A stretch of DNA of 64,000 nucleotides from Streptomyces sp. R21 (GTDB taxonomy: Bacteria; Actinomycetota; Actinomycetes; Streptomycetales; Streptomycetaceae), in NCBI RefSeq assembly GCF_041051975.1, contig NZ_CP163435.1, positions 2,976,001-3,040,000 of the forward strand, written 5' to 3'. The position numbers and the translations under genes were made by a program. This document shows positions 1 to 9,678 of this stretch, one piece after another (position 1 is the stretch's first letter; the number at the start of each line of letters is the position of its first letter). The notes under the pieces were generated by a model, which ran no database searches, was not told the DNA's origin, and saw nothing but the letters and a program-made list of their open reading frames with translations.

Positions 1-248
1 TCGTGGCCCTGCTCACCGCCGTTCCGACGCTCGCCACCACGTTCAGTCTCACCCTGGGCCGCGGAGAGCGGCAGGAGGTGTCACTGTCCGGGCATCTCCG
101 GGTGACCGGGCGCAGCGACGACGAACTGGTCGCGGCCCGGCGCGCCTTGGAGCACGCCGCACGGCAGGCCGGAGCCGGCCTTGCCCGGCTCGATCGTGAA
201 CAACTGCCGGGCATGCTCGCCACGCTGCCCCTCGGAGGTGTCCGGTGA
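1..248 (+). CDS. C-terminal end of an EccE-like type VII secretion protein (5' end outside window)
   Basis: Only the last ~81 codons are present; the frame is open to the window edge. The tail ends in a motif of the type RLDREQLPGMLATLPLGG, which resembles the C-terminal end of EccE proteins, the membrane-associated component of ESX/type VII secretion machines. It overlaps the next gene by 4 nt (GTGA), so the two are translationally coupled, and a MinD-type ATPase of the kind found in streptomycete ESX loci follows. The call rests on the short tail and context, so another protein of the same cluster is possible. Confidence 0.55.
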   Translation, partial: VALLTAVPTLATTFSLTLGRGERQEVSLSGHLRVTGRSDDELVAARRALEHAARQAGAGLARLDREQLPGMLATLPLGGVR

Positions 249-1069
249 CGGCCGTGACCAGACAGCCGGACGCCGCATCGGGGGCGTCCGGAGATCAGCA
301 CGGATCCCCAGATCAGCACAGATCCCCCGAGGGTGCCCGGCCCCCGGTCGCGGGGCGCGTCCGCGACCGGCTGCGCGGCGGCTTCGGACTCGTCGGCCCC
401 CGGCACGGGCGCCATGCCCTGTCCGTCGAGCAGATGGACTCCTTGGCGCTGCCCATCGGGGACGACGGAGTCGTCATCGGAGTGGACTCCGAGGGGCAGC
501 CCGCGGTGCTGGGGCTCAACAGGCCGACGGCGTACGACGTCGTCCTGATCGGCGGGCTGTGGACCGCTCAGGTACTGGCCCTGCGGGCTGCCGCGACCGG
601 TGCACGGGTCGCGGTGGAGACGGGGCGGCCGCAGGCCTGGATGCAGATGATGCACGCCATGGGCGGCGGGCAGAACGGGCTGGCCGTGTACGACGTGGGG
701 CGCGTGCCGCCTCAGGGCGCTTCGGCGGGGAATCCGTCGCTGGTGGTGCGGGACTGCGGCATGCGACCTCCCCGCGGGCGGGTCGTCTCGGGTCCGTGGC
801 AGGCCGTACTCACGCTGCTTCCCTATCTCAGCCCGGTGGCCCCGCGACTGATCCGGCAGGCAAGACTCGTCGGCCTCCAGCGGGTCTCGCCGGACGAGGC
901 CGCGGCCCTGGGCGGTGCCATGGCCCTGCCCAGAGGGGACATCGACGCACTGCCCACGCTCGCTGACGGCATCACGCTCTGGTGCGCCGACCGTGACCGG
1001 CAGTACGTGATGACGCAGCCCACGGACGTCGAGATCGGATTGTTGGGTACGCCACGCAGGATGGACTGA
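245..1069 (+). CDS. Conserved protein of the type VII secretion cluster, function unknown
   Basis: A 274-aa protein starting at GTG 245, which overlaps the TGA of the upstream gene. I see no signal peptide, no clear membrane segment and no catalytic motif. After a ~35-residue polar N-terminus come a segment resembling the globular part of EccE-like proteins (LPIGDDGVVIGVDSEGQPA at about 63-81) and a hydrophobic alpha/beta region (DVVLIGGLWTAQVLALRAAA) suggestive of a Rossmann-like or degenerate ATPase fold. Its position between the EccE-like tail and a MinD-like ATPase suggests a role in the ESX machine. That is inference from context; I cannot name a function. Confidence 0.7.
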   Translation: MTAVTRQPDAASGASGDQHGSPDQHRSPEGARPPVAGRVRDRLRGGFGLVGPRHGRHALSVEQMDSLALPIGDDGVVIGVDSEGQPAVLGLNRPTAYDVVLIGGLWTAQVLALRAAATGARVAVETGRPQAWMQMMHAMGGGQNGLAVYDVGRVPPQGASAGNPSLVVRDCGMRPPRGRVVSGPWQAVLTLLPYLSPVAPRLIRQARLVGLQRVSPDEAAALGGAMALPRGDIDALPTLADGITLWCADRDRQYVMTQPTDVEIGLLGTPRRMD

Positions 1070-1423
1070 TGGGGCGGACTGTCGAGCGGAGTTGGACGTT
1101 TCAGGCCGATTAGCGCCTTCTCGCACCCGACTTGTACTCCGCTATTGCCCTGTTTGTTCACTGCGATGGCGAGTGTGTATGTCACTTCCGGGTACGGCGT
1201 TACATGATGGGCCAGTGCGGAGGGGTGGGCGGGCCTGCCGTGGGGGCGCTTGTGGTGATTAGGCTGGGACCGGGCGTCGTATCGGATTCCGCGGGTGGGC
1301 CGTCGGCGTTCCAGGGAGAGCGCCGGGTTGCTCGGATGACCTCGGCAACTTCGGACGACCACGAACGACGAGAAGACCGTCGCCCCGCCACGGCACGAGG
1401 GTGCGACCACACCAGGAGGAATT
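1070..1423. other. Intergenic region upstream of the MinD-like ATPase
   Basis: Contains no convincing gene. A weak promoter-like pair (TTGTTC, 18 nt, TATGTC, around 1150-1185) could serve the downstream ATPase gene, whose ribosome-binding site AGGAGGA lies at 1414-1420. No strong terminator hairpin was seen after the upstream gene. Confidence 0.35.
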
Positions 1424-4400
1424 GTGAACAGCGATCGGGACGGGATCCGCGGGGGCTGGGCCACGCCCGGCGATGACCAGTCCGACGCGGAGTCCGCCGT
1501 CGAGACGACGGGCGAGTTCACCATCGACTACGCGCCGCCTGCTTGGTACACGCAGAACGCGTCGGGGGGATCGGGCGGCGACGCGGGCGACGGGGACCCG
1601 CAAGCGTCTTCGGAGGCGGAGGCGGAAGCGGCTCCGGTGACGCCCGTTCCTCCGGTTGTTCCTGCGGTTGCTCCTCCGGCTGTTCCTCCGATGGCTCTGC
1701 CTGATCAGTGGGCTCCTTCTGTGCCGCCTGCGCCTGTCGCTCCTGTTGCGTCTGTCCCTCCTGTCGCGCCCGTTGTGCCTGTTGCCTCCGTCGCTTCCGA
1801 CGAGGTGGAGTCGGGGAACGGGGATCTGGAAAGTGGCGCCACGATGCGGATCTCCTCTGTCGCTCTGAAGCGGGAGTTCGCGGAGCCGGAGGCTGTCGCC
1901 GAGGCGGAGGTCGACGTTACGGAGGCCGACGCGGACGATGCGGGGGCTGAGGCCGAAGGCGAGGTCGAGGGTCAAGTCGCCGACGACGACAGTGCGGACG
2001 TCGAGGTCGACGCCGATGTCGTGGAGTTGTCGCTTAGTCGGCCGGCCGAGCCTGCCTCTGAGCCAGAGCCTGAGTCTGAGTCGGTGAGCGCTGCGGGCGA
2101 CGCCGCCACCGATGACGTAGACGACGCAGATGTGGTGGAAGACGCAGTGGACGCCGGCGAGTTGGCCTCCTCCGAGGGCGAGAAGGGGGAGGAGGACGAG
2201 GCTGTCGCGGACGTCGTCGAGTCGCCCGAGGCGGCTGATGGCGTGACCGACGCCGAGGTCGTCGATGCCGTGCCGCAGGACGACATCCGTGATGCCGAGC
2301 CACGTGATGCGGAGCCTCAGGACGCGCCGCCCGCATGGGCTCCGCCGCCGGTGGCGCAGGGTGGGGTGCCTCCGCTGCCGCCCACGTACCAGCTTGCCGC
2401 GCCCGCCCCTGCCGCCCAGTGGCCCGCGTCCACGGAGCCCGCGGTGGCCGAGGCCGGTCCGGCCGCGATGCCGCCGCCCGCGCCGCCGCAGGGGCAGCCG
2501 TTCCAGCCGCAGGCGCCGCAGCCCGCGCCTCCGGCGTGGCCGTCCTCCCCCGGTGCCGGTACGCCGGACGCACCGGCTCCGCAACCGCCCGCGCCCTCCA
2601 ACCCGGTTCCGGCCCAGCCCCAGCCCGGGAGTTACGGCTTCCCGCAGACCAGCACTCACCCTTCTCCCCCGACCCCGCAGGGCAGTTACGGCTTCCCGCA
2701 GCCGGGGGTTCCCCAAGCCCCGCAGCCTCAAGCCCCCCAGCCGGGCTACGGCTTCCCGCAACCCCCGGCCCCCAACTCACCCTCCCCGCAGGGCGGTTAC
2801 GGCTTCCCGCAGCAGCAACAGCCCCCGCACGCGCAGTCGGCCCAACCGGCCTCCGCTCAAGCGCCCGCCCCCCAGCCCCCCCCCCCCCCAACCGCACCCC
2901 CTCGACCCCCGTACCGGTGCCGCCTGGCCGCAGCCCGTGCAGCATGATCAGCGGCAGCCGACCAACCCCGGTGTCGCGCCGCTCGGTTACACCGCCGCCG
3001 TGGAGTTGTCCTCCGACCGGCTGCTCAACAACAAGAAGCAGAAGGCGAAGAGCGGGCGGCCCACGGCGGGGTCCTCCCGGTTCAAGATCGGCGGCAAGAA
3101 GGAGGAGGCCGAGCGGCAGCGGAAGCTCGAGCTGATCCGGACGCCCGTGCTGTCCTGCTACCGGATCGCGGTCATCAGCCTCAAGGGCGGCGTCGGCAAG
3201 ACGACCACGACGACCGCACTCGGCTCCACGCTCGCCACCGAGCGGCAGGACAAGATCCTCGCGATCGACGCCAACCCCGACGCGGGCACGCTCGGCCGAC
3301 GGGTGCGCCGCGAGACCGGGGCCACGATCCGCGACCTCGTGGGGGCGATCCCGTACCTCAACTCGTACATGGACATCCGGCGGTTCACCTCCCAGGCCGC
3401 GTCCGGGCTGGAGATCATCGCCAACGACGTCGACCCCGCCGTCTCGACGACCTTCAACGACGAGGACTACCGGCGCGCGATCGACGTGCTCGGCAAGCAG
3501 TACCCGATCATCCTCACCGACTCGGGTACGGGTCTGCTCTACAGCGCCATGCGCGGGGTACTCGACCTCGCCGATCAGCTCATCATCATCTCGACGCCGT
3601 CGGTCGACGGTGCGAGCAGCGCCAGTACGACGCTGGACTGGCTGTCGGCGCACGGGTACGCGGATCTGGTCTCGCGGTCCATCACCGTCATCTCCGGGGT
3701 GCGCGAGACCGGCAAGATGATCAAGGTGGATGACATCGTCAGCCACTTCGAGACGCGCTGCCGCGGTGTCGTGGTCGTGCCGTTCGACGAGCACCTGGCC
3801 GCCGGCGCCGAGGTCGACCTCGACATGATGCGGCCGAAGGTGCGGGAGGCGTACTTCAACCTCTCCGCGATGGTCGCCGAGGACATCGTGCGGCACCAGC
3901 AGTCGCACGGGCTGTGGACGAACGACGGCAATCCGCCGCCGGTCGCCGCCCCGCCGATGCCGGGCCAGGGCTACCCGGGTCAGCCCTACCCGGGGCAGCC
4001 GTACCCGGGGCAGCCGTATCCGGGCCAGGCCGCACCGGGTCAGCCGGTGCCCGGCCGGCCGGTGCCGGACCAGCCCGGCCAAGGTCAGCCCGGCCAGGGC
4101 CAGGCCCCGCAGCCACCCCACCCCGGACAGCCGCACCAGCAGCCCGGACAGCCGTACCCGCCCCAGCCCGGTCAGGCCTACCCGCAGCCCGGCCAGCAGC
4201 AACCGCAGCCCTACCCCCAGCCGGGCCAGCCGTACCCCCAGCCGGGCCAAGCCGCTCGCCCCCAGCCCCACCCGCAACAGGCCCCGCAGACACCGCAGCC
4301 CGCGCCCCAGCCCGGCCAGCCGTACCAACCGGGGCAGCCTTTCCAGCCCAACTCCGCTGCGCCGGGCCAGCCGTACCAGGCGAACCAGCCGGACCAGGGG

Positions 4401-4436
4401 CAGACCCCGCCCCCTCCGGCGCCCCCTCAGCAGTAA
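1424..4436 (+). CDS. Large proline-rich MinD/ParA-type ATPase of the type VII secretion locus, interrupted by a frameshift at a 14-C run
   Basis: Starts at GTG 1424 behind AGGAGGA (1414-1420). The first frame runs to a TGA at 2945-2947; the family sequence continues in the +1-shifted frame to TAA at 4434-4436. The switch lies in or near a run of 14 C at 2876-2889: removing one C restores a protein of about 1003 aa. The restored protein has an acidic, Ala/Pro/Val-rich N-terminus, four copies of a YGFPQ motif (about 2635-2811), a P-loop deviant Walker [10 protein letters not shown] (about residue 586), a conserved MinD/ParA ATPase core ([22 protein letters not shown]) to about 3910, and a Pro/Gln/Gly tail with PYPGQ repeats. 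MinD-like ATPases with Pro-rich arms are typical of streptomycete ESX loci. The break may be a sequencing error, a true null allele or slippage; the ATPase domain itself looks intact and under selection. Confidence 0.75.
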
Positions 4437-4480
4437 CGCGAAGTCACCCGAACGGCCCCTTCCGGGGCGGCATTTCGGAC

Positions 4481-4516
4481 CAGGGCCCGCACCGTTCACT
4501 CACGGTGCGGGCCCTG
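4481..4516 (+). terminator. Strong hairpin terminator after the MinD-like ATPase gene
   Basis: A perfect 15-bp inverted repeat (arms 4481-4495 and 4502-4516, stem starting CAGGGCCCGCACCGT) closes a 6-nt loop. There is no U-tract, as is usual in high-GC actinobacteria. It sits 44 nt after the stop codon and insulates the ABC importer operon. Confidence 0.8.
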
Positions 4517-4640
4517 CGCGTGTCCAGGGGCGGAAAAGGGCGCCACCCCCTGGCCAGGCAGGCTTCACCGGTCTGAACCAATGGGCGAAGAAATCGAGCC
4601 AACTCGTTATTTCCGCAGGCCACATGGGGTTCAACTGCCG

Positions 4641-4670
4641 TTGACGTGCGTCGACCGCCGCTGATAGACA
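4641..4670 (+). promoter_or_regulatory. Candidate sigma-70-type promoter of the peptide ABC importer
   Basis: TTGACG at 4641-4646 and TAGACA at 4665-4670 are separated by 18 nt, a good match to the streptomycete vegetative consensus. It lies about 118 nt upstream of the chosen start of the binding-protein gene and downstream of the terminator at 4481-4516. Inferred from sequence only. Confidence 0.45.
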
Positions 4671-4704
4671 CACACATCAACCCCGCCGGCGTCACCCGAT
4701 CGAC

Positions 4705-4726
4705 CTTGATCCAGCAGTGGATCAAG
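4705..4726. promoter_or_regulatory. Operator-like palindrome in the leader of the ABC importer operon
   Basis: CTTGATCCA (4705-4713) and TGGATCAAG (4718-4726) form a perfect 9-bp inverted repeat around a 4-nt spacer. It lies about 35 nt downstream of the candidate -10 box and 61 nt before the start codon, a position where a repressor would block transcription. It is AT-richer than its surroundings. It could alternatively fold as an RNA hairpin. No regulator gene adjoins it. Confidence 0.45.
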
Positions 4727-4787
4727 TAGTTCATCCAGCAGTTCGACAAGCCATTCTGTGCGAGCGATGACGCGAGGTCACCGACTG

Positions 4788-6626
4788 ATGAACAGACTTG
4801 AGAAACACAGCAGTGGGCTTCGGCTCATCGCCGCCGCGGGCGCCGCGGCGCTCTCCCTCACGGCCGGTCTCGCGACCCCGCTCAACCCCGCGCCGCAGCA
4901 GGCTCAGGCCAAGGAGAGCAAGAAGGTACTGACCGTCGCGGTCGCGCAGAGCGTGGACTCGCTCAGTCCGTTCCTGGCAAGTCGCCTGATCAGTACGAGC
5001 ATCCACCGGCTCATGTACGAGTACCTGACCAACTACGACCCCAAGGACAACCATGTCGTCCCGGGGTTCGCCACCAAGTGGGAGCCCTCGGCCGACAAGC
5101 TCACCTGGACCTACACGATCCGGTCCAACTCCAAGTGGTCGGACGGCCAGAAGGCCACCGCCGAGGACGCGTCGTGGACGTTCAACAAGATGATGACCGA
5201 CGAGGGCGCGGCCACCGCCAACGGCAGCTTCGTCGGGAACTTCAAGAAGGTCACGGCTCCCAGCGCCACCAAGCTCGTCATCGAGCTGAAGAAGCCGCAG
5301 GCCACGATGACGGCGCTGGACGTGCCGATCGTGCCGAAGCACATCTGGGAGAAGGTCAAGGACTTCTCGAAGTTCAACAACGACAAGTCCTTCCCGATCG
5401 TGGGCAACGGGCCGTTCATCCTCACGGACTACAAGGCCGACAGCTACGTCCGTCTGAAGCCCAACAAGACCTTCTGGCGCGGCGCCCCGAAGTTCGACGA
5501 GCTGGTCTTCAAGTACTACAAGGACGGTGACGCGGCGGTCGCCGCCCTCAAGAAGGGCGAAGTCTCCTTCGTCTCCGGCCCGCTGACACCGGCTCAGGCC
5601 ACGTCGCTGGGGGGCGAGCAGAACATCAAGGTCAACGACGCTCCGGGCCGCCGTTTCTACGCGATCGCCACCAACCCGGGAGCGCAGGCCAAGGACGGCA
5701 AGAAGTTTGGCGACGGGCACGAGTCGCTGCGCGATGAGAAGGTACGGCACGCCCTGTTCATGGCGGTCGACCGCAAGACCGTCATCGACCGGGTCTTCCA
5801 GGGCCACGCGGTCGAGGGCGCCGGCTACATCCCGCCGCGCTTCTCGTCGTACTTCTGGAAGCCGTCGACGAGCCAGGAGCTGGCGTACGACCCGGCGAAG
5901 GCGGCCCAGCTCCTCGACCAGGCGGGCTACAAGAAGAACGGTGACGGCAAACGCGTCGGCAAGAACGGCAAGCCGATCAACTACCGCATCCTGTGCCACG
6001 CCACCGACCCGAACGACAAGGCGGTCGGCCAGTACCTGAAGGAATGGTGGGGCAAGCTCGGCATCGGGGTCACGCTCAACTGCCTCGACAACGTCACCGA
6101 CCCGTGGCTCGCGGGCAAGTACGACCTGGCCTTCGACGGCTGGTCCGCCAACCCCGATCCCGACTTCCTGCTGTCGATCCAGACCTGCGACGCGCTCCCG
6201 GCGACTCCCAAGGACACCGGCGCGACCGACAACTTCATCTGCGACAAGAAGTTCGACGACCTCTACCACCAGCAGCTCGCCGAGTACGACGCCACCAAGC
6301 GGGCGGAACTCGTCAAGCAGGCGGAGTCGCGGCTGTACGACACCGGGTACATGAACGTCATGGCGTATCCGAACGCGGTCGAGGCCTACCGCACCGACCA
6401 GATCAAGTCGATCACCACCATGCCGGAGGCCGCGGGCAACATCTACGGCCAGGACGGCTACTGGAGCTGGTGGTCTGCGGTTCCGGCCGGGTCCTCCGGT
6501 GAGTCCTCCGACGGTTCGAACTCGACGGGCGTCATCATCGGCATCGTCGCGGGCGTCATCGTCCTCGTGGGCGCCGGCGTGTTCTTCACGATGCGCCGAC
6601 GCTCCACCGCCGAGGACCGTGAATAG
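4788..6626 (+). CDS. ABC transporter substrate-binding protein, dipeptide/oligopeptide family (SBP_bac_5), with C-terminal membrane anchor
   Basis: A 612-aa protein, start chosen at ATG 4788 behind GAGGT (4774-4778); an in-frame GTG at 4758 would add ten residues. The N-terminus is a Sec-type signal (LIAAAGAAALSLTAGLA... AQA) without a lipobox cysteine. The mature part has the family layout: LTVAVAQSVDSLSPF, RLMYEYLTNYDP, and a DPEF/DPDF-type region near the C-terminus (FDGWSANPDPDFLLS). The last ~40 residues hold one hydrophobic helix (about 589-604) followed by MRRRS, so the protein is probably tethered by a C-terminal transmembrane helix instead of a lipid. It leads a five-gene importer operon; the natural peptide ligand is unknown. 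Confidence 0.9.
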   Translation: MNRLEKHSSGLRLIAAAGAAALSLTAGLATPLNPAPQQAQAKESKKVLTVAVAQSVDSLSPFLASRLISTSIHRLMYEYLTNYDPKDNHVVPGFATKWEPSADKLTWTYTIRSNSKWSDGQKATAEDASWTFNKMMTDEGAATANGSFVGNFKKVTAPSATKLVIELKKPQATMTALDVPIVPKHIWEKVKDFSKFNNDKSFPIVGNGPFILTDYKADSYVRLKPNKTFWRGAPKFDELVFKYYKDGDAAVAALKKGEVSFVSGPLTPAQATSLGGEQNIKVNDAPGRRFYAIATNPGAQAKDGKKFGDGHESLRDEKVRHALFMAVDRKTVIDRVFQGHAVEGAGYIPPRFSSYFWKPSTSQELAYDPAKAAQLLDQAGYKKNGDGKRVGKNGKPINYRILCHATDPNDKAVGQYLKEWWGKLGIGVTLNCLDNVTDPWLAGKYDLAFDGWSANPDPDFLLSIQTCDALPATPKDTGATDNFICDKKFDDLYHQQLAEYDATKRAELVKQAESRLYDTGYMNVMAYPNAVEAYRTDQIKSITTMPEAAGNIYGQDGYWSWWSAVPAGSSGESSDGSNSTGVIIGIVAGVIVLVGAGVFFTMRRRSTAEDRE

Positions 6627-6677
6627 CGAACCGGCAACACACCGGCACGGCAACACACCGGAACGAATGAGTAGTTC

Positions 6678-7745
6678 ATGACCGCTGACGCAACACCCGC
6701 GCTGGTCCAGACGACCGACGGCCCGGCTCAGGCCGGGCCGTCGGTCCGCGGCCCGAAGGCGCGCACCAGGACCGCGTATCTGCGGTATGTGGCGGGCAAG
6801 CTCGGCGGCGCGGCCGTCTCGCTGCTCGCCGTCCTCGTCACCAGTTTCTTCCTCTTCCGACTCATCCCGGGCGACCCGGTCAAGTACATGACGGGCGGTC
6901 GCCAGGTATCGGCCGAGCAACTCGCCGCCTACCGCCGGGAGTTCGGGCTCGACCTGCCGGTGTGGGAGCAGTTCACGGACTACTGCGGCAAGGCGCTCAC
7001 CGGCGACCTCGGCACCTCGTACCAGTTCCGGGCGCCCGTCATCGACAAGATCAGCGAGGCGCTGCCGAACACCCTGCTGCTCACCGGCACGGCGTTCGTC
7101 CTCTACACGGCGCTCGGCATCTTCCTGGGCACGCGCGCGGCCTGGCGCAACGGGGGGCTGGGCGACAGGCTCAACACCGGTCTGGCGCTGACGCTCTACT
7201 CCATCCCGTCGTTCTGGCTCGGGCTGCTGCTCATCATCGTCTTCTCGGTGGGCATCGGGCCGATCCCCGGCCTCTTCCCGACCGGTGGCATGGAGTCGGG
7301 CGGCGAGGAGGGCTTCGCGTACGTCCTCGATGTCGCCCATCACCTCGTCCTGCCGGTGGTCACACTGGTCGCGGTCGAGTACGGGCAGACGCTGCTCGTC
7401 ACCCGCTCGGCGCTGCTCGACGAGATGGGCAGCGACTATCTGACGACGGCGCGGGCCAAGGGACTTCGGGACGATCTCGTACGGCGTCGGCACGCGGTGC
7501 CCAACGCGCTGCTGCCGACCGTGACGCTGATCTTCATCAACCTCGGCCGGACCGTGGCGGGAGTGATCCTCGTCGAGACCGTCTTCTCCTGGCCGGGCCT
7601 CGGCGGTCTCTTCTACCAGGCGCTGAGCGTGCCCGATCTGCCCCTGGTCCAGGGACTGTTCTTCGTTTTCGCGGCGGCGGTGATCGTGATGAACACGCTG
7701 GCCGATCTGATCTATCCGCTGCTCGACCCCCGGGTGGGCCGATGA
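6678..7745 (+). CDS. ABC transporter permease, DppB/OppB family
   Basis: A 355-aa integral membrane protein with a ~25-residue polar N-terminus, then the family opening (KLGGAAVSLLAVLVTSFFLFRLIPGDPV, where the RLIPGDP motif is diagnostic) and five further hydrophobic helices. The EAA-type cytoplasmic loop that contacts the ATPase is visible (DYLTTARAKGLRDDLVRRRHAVPNALLP). It ends DLIYPLLDPRVGR, the standard DppB C-terminus. It follows the binding-protein gene after 51 nt and overlaps the second permease by 4 nt (ATGA). The start has no strong Shine-Dalgarno sequence. Confidence 0.93.
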   Translation: MTADATPALVQTTDGPAQAGPSVRGPKARTRTAYLRYVAGKLGGAAVSLLAVLVTSFFLFRLIPGDPVKYMTGGRQVSAEQLAAYRREFGLDLPVWEQFTDYCGKALTGDLGTSYQFRAPVIDKISEALPNTLLLTGTAFVLYTALGIFLGTRAAWRNGGLGDRLNTGLALTLYSIPSFWLGLLLIIVFSVGIGPIPGLFPTGGMESGGEEGFAYVLDVAHHLVLPVVTLVAVEYGQTLLVTRSALLDEMGSDYLTTARAKGLRDDLVRRRHAVPNALLPTVTLIFINLGRTVAGVILVETVFSWPGLGGLFYQALSVPDLPLVQGLFFVFAAAVIVMNTLADLIYPLLDPRVGR

Positions 7746-8704
7746 CGACCGAATCGACAGCCGCCGAGCCGACGGGCGGAGAGCCGGCAGGCGTGAGCGT
7801 TCCGGCGGCGGCGAAAGGCCCCCGGGCGCTTGCCTGGCAGCGCCGGCGCCACTCCGCCGCCCGTTTCTGGAAGCAGTACCGCACGCACCACACCGGTGTC
7901 TTCGGGCTGGCCGCGCTCGCGCTCTTCGCACTGATCGCGCTGACCGCGCCGCTGACCGTCGGCTCCGACGTGCAGAGCGTGACGGGCGCACCCGGCGATC
8001 CGATGGAGAGCCCGAGTGCCGAATTCCCGCTGGGCACCGACCAGTTCGGGCGCAGCCTGCTCGGTCTCGTGGTGTGGGGCGCGCGGGTCTCGCTGCTGGT
8101 GGGGCTGCTCGCGGCCGTGCTGTCGGTGGCGATCGGGGCGTTCATCGGCGTCACCGCCGGCCACTTCAAGGGCTGGTACGCGACCGTGATGATGCGGATC
8201 ACGGACTGGTTCCTGGTCATGCCGACCCTGGTGCTGGCGATCGCCCTCGCCACCGTGATGTCCCGCTCGCTCGGCACGATCATCCTGGCGATCGGCGTCA
8301 CGACCTGGCCGACGACGGCCCGGCTGGTGCGCGCGCAGACCCTCGCCGTGGAGTCGCGGCCCTACATCGAGCGCGCCAAGGCGCTCGGCGGCGGCCACTG
8401 GCACATCATGTCCCGCCATGTCCTGCCCAACGTGATGCCGCTGGTGCTGGCGCAGACGACCCTGATCATCTCCTCGGCGATCCTCGCCGAGGCGACGCTC
8501 GCCTTCCTCGGTCTCGGTGATCCGACGGTCGTGTCGTGGGGCGGGCTGCTGCAGGACGCGCGCGAGGCGGGCGCCGTCAGCTCCGGCAAGTGGTGGTATC
8601 TGGTGCCGCCCGGCATCGCGATCGCCACGGTGGCGCTGGCCTTCACGCTGTGCGGCCGCGCGGTCGAGTCCGTTCTCAACCCCAAGCTGGGGGTGGCGCG
8701 TTGA
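7742..8704 (+). CDS. ABC transporter permease, DppC/OppC family
   Basis: A 320-aa membrane protein. ATG 7742 overlaps the upstream stop, so the much longer upstream open frame is not used. The N-terminal cytoplasmic tail (about 40 residues) leads to the OppC-type first helix (THHTGVFGLAALALFALIAL), a periplasmic segment with the family motif PLGTDQFGRSLLGLVVWGARVSL, and the EAA loop (ALGGGHWHIMSRHVLPNVMPL). It pairs with the DppB-type permease to form the pore. It overlaps the first ATPase gene by 4 nt through a TTG start. Confidence 0.92.
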   Translation: MTTESTAAEPTGGEPAGVSVPAAAKGPRALAWQRRRHSAARFWKQYRTHHTGVFGLAALALFALIALTAPLTVGSDVQSVTGAPGDPMESPSAEFPLGTDQFGRSLLGLVVWGARVSLLVGLLAAVLSVAIGAFIGVTAGHFKGWYATVMMRITDWFLVMPTLVLAIALATVMSRSLGTIILAIGVTTWPTTARLVRAQTLAVESRPYIERAKALGGGHWHIMSRHVLPNVMPLVLAQTTLIISSAILAEATLAFLGLGDPTVVSWGGLLQDAREAGAVSSGKWWYLVPPGIAIATVALAFTLCGRAVESVLNPKLGVAR

Positions 8705-9678
8705 CGCTCCTGGAGGTCAGGAACCTCGAAGTGACGTACGCGGGCGGAGCGGCCGCCGTGCGCGGAGTGGACCTCTCGCTGGAGGCGGGGCAGAAGCTCG
8801 GCATCGCGGGCGAGTCCGGCTGCGGCAAGTCCACGCTCGCGCTGGCGCTGCTGCGGCTGCTGCCCACCGGGACGCGCGCGAGCGGGGAGATCCTGCTCGA
8901 CGGCGAGGACGTGCTGAAGATGAAGTGGGGCCGGGTGCGCGCGGTGCGCTGGGCCGGGGCCTCGATCGTCTTCCAGGGCGCGATGCACTCGCTCAACGCC
9001 GTGCACCGCATCGGCGACCAGATCGCCGAGCCGATCCTGCTGCACAAGAAGGCGACTCCGGCGGGCGCGCGGAAGAAGACCGGCGAACTCCTCGAACACG
9101 TCGGCCTGCCCGCCGCCCGCGCGGACGCCTACCCGCACGAGCTCTCCGGCGGCCAGCGCCAACGCGTCATGATCGCCATGGCGTTGGCCTGCGACCCGCA
9201 GCTCGTCATCGCCGACGAGCCGACCACCGCCCTCGACGTGATGATCCAGGCGCAGATCCTGCGCCTGATCGAACAGCTCGTCGCGGAGCAGGACGTCGGC
9301 CTCGTCATGATCAGCCACGATCTGGCGGTGCTGGCCGACACCTGCGACCGGCTCGCGGTGATGTACGCGGGCCGGATCGTCGAGGAGGGCCCCGCCCAGC
9401 AGGTCTACGAGAACGCCCAACACCCGTACGGCAAGGCCCTGTCGGCGGCGTTCCCGCGCATCGGCGACGCGGCCTCGCGGTTCGCGCCGCGCGGCCTGCC
9501 GGGCGATCCGCCGGACCCGTCCGCTCTGCCGTCCGGCTGCACGTTCCATCCGCGCTGCGCGGTGGCGCTCGACTCGTGCGCCGCGGAGGACCAGGTGCTG
9601 CGGGACGCGGGTGCGGGACGGTGGGCGGCCTGTGTGCATGTGGACGCGGCGGTCCCCGACGCAAGGAGCACGGTATGA
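8701..9678 (+). CDS. ABC transporter ATP-binding protein, DppD/OppD family
   Basis: A 325-aa ATPase beginning at TTG 8701 (TTGA overlap with the upstream stop); the first residues, [15 protein letters not shown], are the expected N-terminus. Walker A is GESGCGKST (about residue 38-46), the signature is [14 protein letters not shown], Walker B is [13 protein letters not shown], and the H-loop is ISHDL. The C-terminus carries the oligopeptide-transporter extension with GCTFHPRC and a further cysteine (DSCAAED), the cysteine pattern that in related ATPases can bind an iron-sulfur cluster. It powers uptake together with the next ATPase. Confidence 0.93.
   Translation: MTLLEVRNLEVTYAGGAAAVRGVDLSLEAGQKLGIAGESGCGKSTLALALLRLLPTGTRASGEILLDGEDVLKMKWGRVRAVRWAGASIVFQGAMHSLNAVHRIGDQIAEPILLHKKATPAGARKKTGELLEHVGLPAARADAYPHELSGGQRQRVMIAMALACDPQLVIADEPTTALDVMIQAQILRLIEQLVAEQDVGLVMISHDLAVLADTCDRLAVMYAGRIVEEGPAQQVYENAQHPYGKALSAAFPRIGDAASRFAPRGLPGDPPDPSALPSGCTFHPRCAVALDSCAAEDQVLRDAGAGRWAACVHVDAAVPDARSTV

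Noticed and set aside
2034..4499. 821-aa minus-strand frame over the MinD-like gene
   Set aside because: Antisense of Pro/Gln repeats; the plus-strand ATPase has genuine motifs.
4731..7991. 1086-aa minus-strand open frame
   Set aside because: Antisense to the ABC importer genes, with shadow-like composition.
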